A stretch of DNA of 5,157 bases from Acidobacteriaceae bacterium (GTDB lineage Bacteria > Acidobacteriota > Terriglobia > Terriglobales > Acidobacteriaceae), in assembly GCA_003140655.1 (NCBI GenBank), contig PLKR01000152.1:1-5157 (forward strand). Direction: 5' to 3'. The notes under the pieces are model-generated. The model was not told the DNA's origin. It did no database searches and saw nothing but the letters and a program-made list of their open reading frames with translations. Made by a program: the position numbers and the translations under genes. Position 1 is the first letter of the stretch. Each line of letters starts with the position of its first letter. This document shows positions 1 to 5,157 of this stretch, piece after piece.

Positions 1-162
1 GGATTTATTCCATAACTCATTGTTCATTAAATGGGCTCCGCCACTGAGTTGCCGCTGAATGCCTGGCGGGAGACCAAAAGACATCACCGCTTCAGCGGCG
101 CACCGAGGCATTTGTTAAGGCCGGCTTTGCGAATCGAAGCCTGACGCATACAACTTACGGCA
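1..162. other. Upstream region of the LLM oxidoreductase gene; no convincing gene
   Basis: This leader precedes the first gene. A 37-codon frame runs from the ATG at 31 to the TGA at 142-144 on the + strand, but it has no ribosome binding site, sits immediately after an in-frame TAA and shows no recognisable family. A weak promoter-like pair can be proposed: TTGCGA at 127-132 and TACAAC at 149-154, 16 bp apart, each matching the sigma-70 consensus at four of six bases. That would put the transcript start almost at the gene's ATG, so it is only a guess. No Shine-Dalgarno sequence is visible before the ATG at 163. Confidence 0.3.
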
Positions 163-1185
163 ATGAAAAAGATCGGCTTTTTGTCCTTCGGCCATTGGAC
201 GCCTTCATCCCAGTCGCAGACGCGGTCTGCCGCGGACGTCCTCTTGCAGTCGATTGACCTTGCCTTTGAGGCTGAGCGACTCGGGATGGACGGGGCCTAC
301 TTCCGGGTTCATCATTTTGCCCGGCAATTGTCATCTCCGTTTCCGCTGCTCGCGGCGGTTGGCGCAAGAACACGAAGGATCGAGATCGGAACCGCGGTCA
401 TCGACATGCGGTACGAGAATCCTCACTACATGGCTGAAGACGCAGGCTCCGCCGATCTCATCGCTGGCTCGCGCTTGCAATTGGGGATAAGTCGCGGGTC
501 TCCCGAGCAGGTTATCGACGGATGGCGTCACTTTGGATATCGGCTCAACGAAGGTGAGGATGATGCGGCCATGGGACGGCGTCATTCCGAGACGTTTCTG
601 GAGCTTCTTAGCGGGAAGGGTTTTGCGAAGCCAAACCCCCGTCCGATGTTCGCCAACCCTCCAGGACTCTTGCGGCTGGAGCCTTTTTCCGCAAGTTTGC
701 GAGAGCGGATCTGGTGGGGTTCGGCCGCCAATGCGACGGCAGTGTGGGCTGCGAAGCTTGGCATGAACCTTCAGAGTTCGACCCTCAAGTTCGATGAGTC
801 CGGCGAGCCTTTGCATGTCCAACAAGCTGCTCAAATCCGGGCCTTTCGGACTGCATGGGCCGAAGCGGGTCACAGCCGCCCTGCACGTGTTTCCGTGAGC
901 CGAAGCATCTTCCCTTTGATAAACGACCTAGATCGCGCCTACTTCGGGAGCGACGAGGAGCAGACGGATCAGATTGGTTTTCTCGATTCAAGCACGCGGG
1001 CTGTCTTCGGCCGGGGTTACGCTGCCGAACCGGACGTTCTCGTCGAACAACTCCAGAAAGATGACGCCATCGCCGAGGCGGACACAATCCTGCTTACAAT
1101 CCCCAATCAATTGGGCGTCAGCTACAACGTACATGTAATGGAGGCGATTCTTGCCGACGTCGCTCCGGCGCTTGGCTGGCGGTGA
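163..1185 (+). CDS. LLM class (luciferase-like) flavin-dependent oxidoreductase
   Basis: A complete 340-residue protein of the bacterial luciferase-like monooxygenase superfamily, cytoplasmic TIM-barrel enzymes that use reduced FMN or F420 and oxygen or another acceptor. It opens with the usual first beta strand (MKKIGFLSFGHW). Next come a His-His pair at about residues 50-51 in the position of the family's EHH motif, a PLL..A segment at 61-65, and the strand RIEIGTAV at about 72-79. The hallmark stretch at about 90-114 follows (AEDAGSADLIAGSRLQLGISRGSP). A WWGSAAN motif at about 184-190 matches the conserved 'GG/GS sxxs' loop. Length is normal for the family. The ATG at 163 begins right at the first strand, which supports this start although no Shine-Dalgarno sequence is seen. 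The substrate cannot be told from sequence, and choosing FMN over F420 is inference. The next gene follows closely on the same strand, so the two may share a transcript. Confidence 0.9.
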   Translation: MKKIGFLSFGHWTPSSQSQTRSAADVLLQSIDLAFEAERLGMDGAYFRVHHFARQLSSPFPLLAAVGARTRRIEIGTAVIDMRYENPHYMAEDAGSADLIAGSRLQLGISRGSPEQVIDGWRHFGYRLNEGEDDAAMGRRHSETFLELLSGKGFAKPNPRPMFANPPGLLRLEPFSASLRERIWWGSAANATAVWAAKLGMNLQSSTLKFDESGEPLHVQQAAQIRAFRTAWAEAGHSRPARVSVSRSIFPLINDLDRAYFGSDEEQTDQIGFLDSSTRAVFGRGYAAEPDVLVEQLQKDDAIAEADTILLTIPNQLGVSYNVHVMEAILADVAPALGWR

Positions 1186-1216
1186 GCCTGTGCTTTCTCC
1201 AGTCATAACGCCCAGC

Positions 1217-1831
1217 ATGCCCCTGCGTCGAAAGAACATCTTCCGCCATCCGTCCCCGGCGCCCACGACGATCTATGTGCGGACGGGCTACAACCGTGTG
1301 CTGGCCGAGGAGTTCGAGGCGCTCAAACTCAAGCGGGTCGACCTCGTGAAGGACAAGGTCGAGGCGCACAGCCAGGGCGACCTGCGCGAGAACTTCGGGT
1401 TCAAGGCGGCCAAGGATGCCATCCGGGCCGTCGACCGGAAGATGACCGCGCTCGACCGCTTTGTGGCCCGCAACGCCTTCATAGAGGTCGACCCGGCCAC
1501 TTGGCTCACCAAGCCGACGGACACTCTGCAACTCGGCCACGTTGTCACGGTCGAGAAGCAGGACGTGCAGTCGAAGCGGAAGGACCGCTTCACGTTCCTC
1601 GTGACCACGCACGGCGAGACGGCGAGAGATCACGGATCAGGGATCGAATGCCTACCGCACAATTCCCCGCTGGCGGCCGCGATCCTGGGCCTTACCGTCG
1701 ACGCACCGACTAGGGTTATGCTCCCCGCCGGCGAAGCGATCGTGACCATCCGCTCCATGCGCAACCCGAACCAGGCCGAGCTCGATGTCCTGCTCACCGC
1801 CATCAAGCCGCCTGAAATCGAGGACGATTAG
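1217..1831 (+). CDS. GreA/GreB-family transcription elongation factor homologue
   Basis: About 204 residues from the ATG at 1217; ordinary GreA is about 158. Gre factors bind in the RNA polymerase secondary channel and use two acidic residues at the tip of a coiled coil to stimulate cleavage of backtracked RNA. Here a helical N-terminal part (about 22-90) carries AHSQGDLRENFGFKAAKD, closely matching the GreA fingertip GDLxENAEYHAAKE. Both acidic residues are kept (D55, E58). The C-terminal half (about 105-190) resembles the Gre FKBP-like domain, including the conserved NSP..AAILGL segment. The first 18 residues are an extra basic tail (RRKNIFRH). The start is uncertain: a GTG at 1190 (213 residues) has GGCGG seven bases upstream and sits 4 bases after the previous stop, and a TTG at 1151 would overlap the previous gene. 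The usual housekeeping greA could lie elsewhere, with this as a paralogue. Membership of the family is confident; in vivo function is inferred. Confidence 0.82.
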   Translation: MPLRRKNIFRHPSPAPTTIYVRTGYNRVLAEEFEALKLKRVDLVKDKVEAHSQGDLRENFGFKAAKDAIRAVDRKMTALDRFVARNAFIEVDPATWLTKPTDTLQLGHVVTVEKQDVQSKRKDRFTFLVTTHGETARDHGSGIECLPHNSPLAAAILGLTVDAPTRVMLPAGEAIVTIRSMRNPNQAELDVLLTAIKPPEIEDD

Positions 1832-1845
1832 GAACGTATGCGGAG

Positions 1846-1863
1846 GCGAGCCCCGCGGCTCGC
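1846..1863 (+). terminator. GC-rich hairpin just after the greA-like gene, possible terminator
   Basis: A perfect 7-bp stem (GCGAGCC / GGCTCGC) with a CCGC loop starts 15 bases after the TAG at 1829-1831. Outer bases AACG (1833-1836) and CGTT (1872-1875) can add a second short stem around an internal loop. Only three T's follow, about ten bases after the inner stem, so it lacks a proper U-tract. It could equally be a 3' stability hairpin or part of a Rho-dependent end. Confidence 0.4.
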
Positions 1864-1972
1864 ATCGGGATCGTTTAAGAAACCACGCACGATCGGCTGC
1901 GGAGTTGGCCTAGCCTCGGATCGCTCGGAGGACAGCCTCAGCATGGCTGGAGGGAATATCTGATACCTTCTT

Positions 1973-1994
1973 GGGGTAGCAGAATGGCTGCCCC
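1973..1994. repeat. Inverted repeat in the convergent gap
   Basis: GGGGTAGC and GCTGCCCC form an 8-bp stem (one G-U pair in the + strand transcript) around the loop AGAATG. There is no T-tract on either side, so it is recorded as a potential RNA hairpin and not as a terminator. Confidence 0.35.
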
Positions 1995-2212
1995 CGGGCT
2001 GGGATCGAGCCGAGCCAATCGATTTGGCCTTCATGGGCTACAACCATTCCATGAGGCGCGGTTGCGTCAGCCAAGAAAGAGAGCGAATTGAAATAAACCG
2101 CCTTCCGAGCAATGAACTATTCACCAGCTATGCGCCGTATCGGCATGGTCGCTAGAATGGTTGGTGGCCAACAGCCGGCCCACGTCCGTCAATTGCTTGG
2201 CCCAAGCTACCT

Positions 2213-2231
2213 AAAAGGGCGCCGCCGGCCC
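2213..2231 (-). terminator. Weak terminator-like hairpin with T4 tail for the tetR/lnt-like operon
   Basis: On the - strand, GGGC and GCCC (2228-2231 and 2217-2220) form a 4-bp stem around a GC-rich 7-base loop, followed at once by TTTT (2216-2213). It lies about 50 bases past the stop of the lnt-like gene. A second inverted repeat, TTGCGAC / GTCGCAA at 2237-2243 and 2260-2266, sits between it and the stop and could fold in the same transcript. The stem is short, so this is only a candidate. Confidence 0.3.
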
Positions 2232-2280
2232 GGGCATTGCGACGCGTTGGCGTCGGCAGGTCGCAAAGCGTCGATTGTTT

Positions 2281-3681
2281 TTACGCGATCGAGTCCGAAG
2301 GTCCGGGAATGATCCTTCGGTTCCCTTTCATGATCAGCAAAAGGAATAGCGTGGCGGCAACGCTGGACCACGGGAATGTATCGCCGATTCGGTTGTAAAG
2401 TGTGAGGCCCCGACCCAGGGGCAATTCTGCTACGGTCGTCGTCATGCCTGCGTGATCCGTACTTGCGCTTGCAAGCAGACGGCCTTCGGCGTCTGAGGCT
2501 GTTTCGAGGCCGTTGAACGCGCTCCGGAGGACGGCACAGCCATTTTCTATACCGCGCATAACTGCCATTCTCGCGTGGATCCATCCGTCGGTACCGAAAT
2601 CGTTGGCAGGGACGAGCAGGAGTCGGACGCCCGCCCGCGTATCGGCTCGGACGGAGCGCGGGAAATCGAGATCCTTGCAAATTGCCATTCCGTAACCCGA
2701 GCCGATGATCCCCGGTTCTTCGCCGGGTGCTCCGGTTTCAAAGGGGCGCAAGAGGTGGCGCTTGGAGTATATATGCACCAAACCGTCCGGCGAGAATGCG
2801 AATGCGCGGTTGCGCGGTGGAGCCGGCTCAAAGGTTCCGATAATTATTAGAATGCCTTCTGTACTTGAGACCGCTGCTAACGGGGCGAGGATGGCTTTCT
2901 CGTGTTGAGGCTGCAGGGATATCGCTCCTTCCGGGATTACGACGATGCGCACGCCGCGGCTTGCGAGCTCCTTTGACGCCGAGGCGTAGCCAGCCGCTGC
3001 CGCTGCGGCAGAAGTTGGGGTGCCGTCGCGGTTTTCACTCCGCCAACTATCGGGATTAGCTAGCGCCGCGACCGGCACCGTCGGGCCTTGCGCCAGGAAA
3101 AGCCGGGCGAGGCCGAAGGCGAATGCCGTGGCACAGGCGGAGGCGCCAACGGCTGCGGCAAAGCGAGCCCCGCGCGCGAGCAATGCCACGGAATTTGCGA
3201 ATAGGCAGAGGAGAAAAGTTACCGCATAAAGACCGAAGAGCGAGGCAACCTGGATGGCAGCGGGAAAGGATACCTGGCTGTACGCGAGAGATCCGAAGCT
3301 CCCGTGAGGTGAGAAATGGCCAATGGCGAATTCGGAGGCGGTCCAAGCAGCCGGAAAGGCGGCGAGAGCTCCGAGCGGAGGCAACCTATGCCAGGCCGTA
3401 CGCGTGAAGAGGACAGCCGCAGTAAACAGGACGCTCGACGCCAAGGGTGTCGGCGCGAGAACCCAGAGCGGCAATTTGCCGCCGTAGCACTGAGCAAGGT
3501 AGAGTTGACCTGAGCAAAATCCTGCAAAGGCGGCGAGAAGCACCTTCCACGCAGGTGTTTTGCTATAGGCCAGCCAGAGCAGCGGCACAGGAGCAAACCA
3601 GGCGAGCGCCCAAGCGTTCGCCTGGCCCTGCGAGTAATAGAACAAGGCGCCGCTAAGCAGGGCACAGAAGAAAGCGATCAT
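2281..3681 (-). CDS. Apolipoprotein N-acyltransferase-like membrane protein with C-terminal nitrilase domain
   Basis: 466 residues, slightly shorter than the roughly 500 of classical Lnt. Lnt transfers an acyl chain from a phospholipid to the N-terminal cysteine of lipoproteins at the periplasmic face of the inner membrane. The first 200 residues hold about six hydrophobic membrane segments (near 1-17, 24-40, 45-65, 78-93, 135-168, 175-197). A nitrilase domain follows (about 200-430), and a last membrane helix lies near 437-452. The Glu-Lys-Cys triad is visible: E251 in VVIPEGAI, K307 in IYSKRHLLRPFE and C335 in AICKDLDFP. H369 and the MAVMRGIENG helix (372-381) match the Lnt region WQHFQMARMRALE. 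Unlike E. coli Lnt (Cys-Tyr-Glu), C335 is followed by Lys-Asp. Its ATG overlaps the stop of the upstream TetR gene (ATGA), with no ribosome site of its own, implying translational coupling. I leave the symbol blank because the altered site and the private repressor make housekeeping Lnt function uncertain; a related carbon-nitrogen hydrolase acting on another acyl or amide substrate is possible. Confidence 0.85.
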   Translation of the reverse strand: MIAFFCALLSGALFYYSQGQANAWALAWFAPVPLLWLAYSKTPAWKVLLAAFAGFCSGQLYLAQCYGGKLPLWVLAPTPLASSVLFTAAVLFTRTAWHRLPPLGALAAFPAAWTASEFAIGHFSPHGSFGSLAYSQVSFPAAIQVASLFGLYAVTFLLCLFANSVALLARGARFAAAVGASACATAFAFGLARLFLAQGPTVPVAALANPDSWRSENRDGTPTSAAAAAAGYASASKELASRGVRIVVIPEGAISLQPQHEKAILAPLAAVSSTEGILIIIGTFEPAPPRNRAFAFSPDGLVHIYSKRHLLRPFETGAPGEEPGIIGSGYGMAICKDLDFPRSVRADTRAGVRLLLVPANDFGTDGWIHARMAVMRGIENGCAVLRSAFNGLETASDAEGRLLASASTDHAGMTTTVAELPLGRGLTLYNRIGDTFPWSSVAATLFLLLIMKGNRRIIPGPSDSIA

Positions 3682-4256
3682 GGAGGCGAGTTTTTAAGGA
3701 AGGAGCGAAGGCAGTGCCGCGTCGCCGTGAGGTAGGCGGCGCGAAACTGCGATTCTCCGGAAAATCGGTCCGCCCGATAAAGCGAAACGAGGCCTTGGGC
3801 CAACGCCGCGACAGCGAGCCCTATTTCGGCGGCAGGCGCCTCGCCTATGCGTCCGGCGGCCCTGGCTTGCTCGATTCGCTTATAGACCATCGACATGACT
3901 GGCGAGCGTCCCGCCGCGAAGTCCTCAGGGTACCGCCGAGCCCCGGAGGCAGGCAGCAGGAACGCAGCTTCGTAACCCCGCGGATCGGTCAGGGCAAACG
4001 CCAAGAATTCATCGCACAACTCTTCCAGCCACTCCAGCGGATCGCGGGCGGTGATCGCACCCACGCGGTTCTCCCACACGGCGAGCCCGTCCCGCATAAG
4101 CGCCTCCAAAAGAGCATCCTTGCCTGGATAGTGCCGATAAATGGCCATGGGTGTTACGCCCACTGTTCTTGCGACGCTCCGCAGAGACAGACCGGCTAGC
4201 CCGCCGCTTTCAAACTGTGCCTTTGCAGTCTGAAAAATGCGCTGACTGGTAGTCAT
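3678..4256 (-). CDS. TetR/AcrR-family transcriptional regulator
   Basis: 192 residues from the ATG at 4256, a normal TetR length. TetR proteins are dimeric cytoplasmic repressors with an N-terminal helix-turn-helix and a C-terminal ligand pocket. The DNA-binding part is clear: SQRIFQTAKAQFESGG (4-19), then LSLRSVARTVGVTPMAIYRHYPGKDALLEAL (about 23-53, the helix-turn-helix and the typical IYRHY-x-x-K-DALL end). The C-terminal domain (about 60-192) is helical and of the TetR_C type; its ligand is unknown. The frame stays open upstream to a GTG at 4346 and an ATG at 4322, but the extra residues do not resemble TetR and lack a ribosome site, so the start is set just before the helix-turn-helix. 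The stop overlaps the ATG of the lnt-like gene, which makes that gene its most likely target together with itself, through the GTATAC palindrome next to its start. Confidence 0.88.
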   Translation of the reverse strand: MTTSQRIFQTAKAQFESGGLAGLSLRSVARTVGVTPMAIYRHYPGKDALLEALMRDGLAVWENRVGAITARDPLEWLEELCDEFLAFALTDPRGYEAAFLLPASGARRYPEDFAAGRSPVMSMVYKRIEQARAAGRIGEAPAAEIGLAVAALAQGLVSLYRADRFSGESQFRAAYLTATRHCLRSFLKNSPP

Positions 4257-4271
4257 GTATACATCGTATAC
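4257..4271. promoter_or_regulatory. Palindromic putative TetR operator
   Basis: GTATACATCGTATAC is two copies of GTATAC, itself a palindrome, around a 3-base centre, so the 15 bp have perfect dyad symmetry apart from the middle bases. It abuts the ATG of the TetR gene and separates it from a GGAG at 4274-4271 (- strand). A weak promoter-like pair, TTGCGT (4292-4287) and TATACG (4270-4265) 16 bp apart on the - strand, would place the -10 inside the palindrome. Short palindromes at the repressor's own promoter are typical TetR operators, so autorepression of the tetR/lnt-like operon is the likely reading. Assignment is by position and symmetry only. Confidence 0.6.
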
Positions 4272-4549
4272 TCCTTTTCCGGCCTGACGCAATAAGAAAC
4301 TGATGCCGAGGTTCTTGTGCATGCCAGATTGCACGCGAATACGCACTGACGATCAACATGAGCTGCAGCGGCAACCGCACCAAGGAATAATTCAGCTCGA
4401 GGGCACGATCTTTGAAAACAGTCTAATTTGAATGCGGCATAAACATTCACCGGCATGGCCAGCACGAGAAGCCTACGGAAGGCTAACGGTGGGGATTACT
4501 GGCAAATGCGAAAACGACGAATGCCGCGGATGCGCCGGGATAGGCGTAG

Positions 4550-4705
4550 AAATCGGCGAAAAAGGCTGAGCGGCTCAATTGGGTGGCTGGCACAGGCTCT
4601 TTGGATGATGCCGTAAGACGGTTACGGGAGCGGAAGGACGCCTTCGGCGAATACGCAGCCTTGCCGAATCGAGGTGATGAACGGCATATTTGCGGTACTC
4701 CCTGA
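4550..4705 (+). pseudogene. Possible C-terminal remnant of a decayed gene
   Basis: An open frame of 51 codons follows in-frame stops at 4541-4543 and 4547-4549 and ends with TGA at 4703-4705, 12 bases before the glycosyltransferase ATG and in the same frame. It has no ATG; GTG and TTG codons inside it lack good ribosome sites. Its middle, SLDDAVRRLRERKDAFGEYAA (from about residue 21), looks like an amphipathic helix of a real protein rather than random translation. That is why I list it as a possible tail of a lost or frameshifted gene. No family is recognised and it may be chance. Confidence 0.22.
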
Positions 4706-4717
4706 AATCGGCGCCTA

Positions 4718-5157
4718 ATGAAGAAGCTGCTCATTATTTCTCCGCATTTTCCGCCGATAAATGCTCCTGACATGCAGAGAGTTCGGATGGCATTGCCCTA
4801 TCTCCGCTCGCACGGATGGGAGCCTACGGTCCTGGCGATCGCCCCGGAGTCGATTGAGGGGGGAGTAATTGAACCCAAGCTCACCGAAACCTATCCAGCG
4901 GATATTCGTGTGATTCGGGTGAACGGCGTACCCTCGCGATTCACGCGTTGGGCCGGGATTGGAAACCTGTGGCTGCGCTGCGGGCGGGCCATGACCAAGG
5001 CAGGGGAGCGGCTCTTGCGAAAGGAGCACTTTGATCTTGCGCTGATAAGCACGACGCAATTCAGCGCCTTCCAATTGGGTCCTCGATGGCGCCGGAAATT
5101 CGGGTTGCCCTACGTATTGGACTACCAAGATCCGTGGATCAACGACTACTATCAGAT
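4718..5157 (+). CDS. GT-B fold glycosyltransferase (GT4-like), N-terminal part, cut by the window edge
   Basis: 146 residues are visible before the window ends, and no stop is reached. The start MKKLLIISPHFPPINAPDMQ is the usual first beta strand and glycine-poor loop of GT4-type enzymes (IISPHFPP, followed by R-x-x-x-x-x-x-L-x-x-x-G-W around 23-34: RMALPYLRSHGWEPTVLAI). FDLALISTTQF at about 105-115 and PYVLDYQDPW at about 131-140 match the N-terminal acceptor-binding domain of this group, where a D-[FY]-x-DPW motif is common. Such enzymes work at the cytoplasmic side of the inner membrane and add sugars to lipid-linked glycans, lipopolysaccharide or exopolysaccharide. The sugar donor site lies in the missing C-terminal half. 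The ATG at 4718 is the first possible ATG after an in-frame stop at 4703-4705, so the start is fairly secure, although no clear Shine-Dalgarno sequence is present. It probably begins a surface-polysaccharide cluster to the right. Confidence 0.85.
   Translation, partial: MKKLLIISPHFPPINAPDMQRVRMALPYLRSHGWEPTVLAIAPESIEGGVIEPKLTETYPADIRVIRVNGVPSRFTRWAGIGNLWLRCGRAMTKAGERLLRKEHFDLALISTTQFSAFQLGPRWRRKFGLPYVLDYQDPWINDYYQ

Larger units (their letters stand above)
1832..2280. other. Convergent intergenic region with hairpins; no supported gene
   Basis: These 449 bp separate the 3' ends of two converging transcription units. Open frames of 66-68 codons exist on each strand (2112-2312 +, 1828-2034 -), but neither has a recognisable family, both run into neighbouring genes, and their compositions look like out-of-frame GC-rich sequence. 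Besides the hairpin at 1846-1863 there are inverted repeats at 1973-1994 (GGGGTAGC / GCTGCCCC, one G-U pair, 6-base loop) and 2237-2266 (TTGCGAC / GTCGCAA). No tRNA-like cloverleaf or transposon end was recognised. Confidence 0.5.
4257..4717. other. Divergent intergenic region between tetR and the glycosyltransferase gene
   Basis: This region must hold the promoter for the leftward tetR/lnt-like operon and may hold one for the rightward glycosyltransferase. Apart from the GTATAC palindrome at its left end, it contains a direct repeat CGGCAT (4435-4440 and 4451-4456), a short basic 53-codon frame (4455-4616, +) judged spurious, and a 51-codon coding-like frame (4550-4705, +). No clear sigma-70 promoter for the + strand gene was found. 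Confidence 0.4.

Noticed and set aside
31..144. A 37-codon ATG frame on the + strand upstream of the oxidoreductase gene
   Set aside because: No ribosome binding site, no recognisable family, and an in-frame TAA directly before the ATG; frames of this size are expected by chance.
1151..1216. TTG start at 1151 for the greA-like gene, overlapping the oxidoreductase by 35 bases
   Set aside because: The added residues are a translation of the oxidoreductase 3' end in another frame with no Gre similarity; GTG 1190 or ATG 1217 is more likely.
1828..2034. 68-codon frame on the - strand in the convergent gap
   Set aside because: Runs into the end of the greA-like gene and has no family signature; its composition (many Arg, Ser, Pro) is typical of non-coding GC-rich DNA.
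2112..2312. 66-codon ATG frame on the + strand
   Set aside because: Overlaps the 3' end of the well-supported lnt-like gene on the opposite strand, and no protein family is recognisable.
4257..4346. N-terminal extension of the TetR protein (GTG 4346 or ATG 4322)
   Set aside because: The extra 30 residues do not resemble TetR N-termini, there is no ribosome site before either codon, and the extension would place the operator inside the coding sequence.
4455..4616. 53-codon, very arginine-rich frame on the + strand before the glycosyltransferase
   Set aside because: Low-complexity Arg-rich frames are common shadows in GC-rich DNA; there is no good ribosome site, and it overlaps the more coding-like frame at 4550-4705.
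4483..4773. 96-codon frame on the - strand
   Set aside because: Its start lies inside the glycosyltransferase coding sequence on the other strand, and it shows no recognisable domain.

Overview
This is a 5.2 kb stretch of bacterial chromosome of moderately high GC content with closely packed genes. An Lnt-like membrane N-acyltransferase homologue and a GT-B glycosyltransferase beginning at the right edge suggest a Gram-negative organism, probably free-living. Nothing here fixes the phylum. I see no rRNA, tRNA, CRISPR array, transposase or phage gene.

Left block (+ strand, about 160-1831): a complete LLM-class (luciferase-like) flavin-dependent oxidoreductase is followed after a short gap by a GreA/GreB-type elongation-factor homologue. 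The second gene keeps the acidic GDLxEN fingertip motif but has an extended basic N-terminus. The pair could be co-transcribed, and a GC-rich hairpin lies just after the second stop. A convergent gap of about 450 bp (1832-2280) holds hairpins but no convincing gene.

Middle block (- strand, 4256 down to 2281): a TetR-family repressor is followed directly by a polytopic membrane protein with a C-terminal nitrilase domain, related to apolipoprotein N-acyltransferase. The tetR stop and the next start share an ATGA 4-base overlap, so the two are almost certainly one translationally coupled operon. A 15-bp palindrome, GTATAC-N3-GTATAC, ends one base before the repressor start codon and is the obvious candidate autoregulatory operator. 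The Lnt-like protein keeps the Glu-Lys-Cys triad but has Cys-Lys-Asp where classical Lnt has Cys-Tyr-Glu. It may therefore be a divergent, inducible relative rather than the housekeeping enzyme.

Right block (+ strand, 4718 to the edge): after a divergent gap of about 460 bp, a glycosyltransferase of the GT-B/GT4 type begins and runs out of the window. A short coding-like reading frame without a good start (4550-4705) ends just before it and may be the tail of a decayed gene. The most useful leads are the TetR/Lnt-like operon with its operator, and the atypical catalytic-site neighbours in the acyltransferase homologue. I found no clear evidence of a wholly new multi-gene system.
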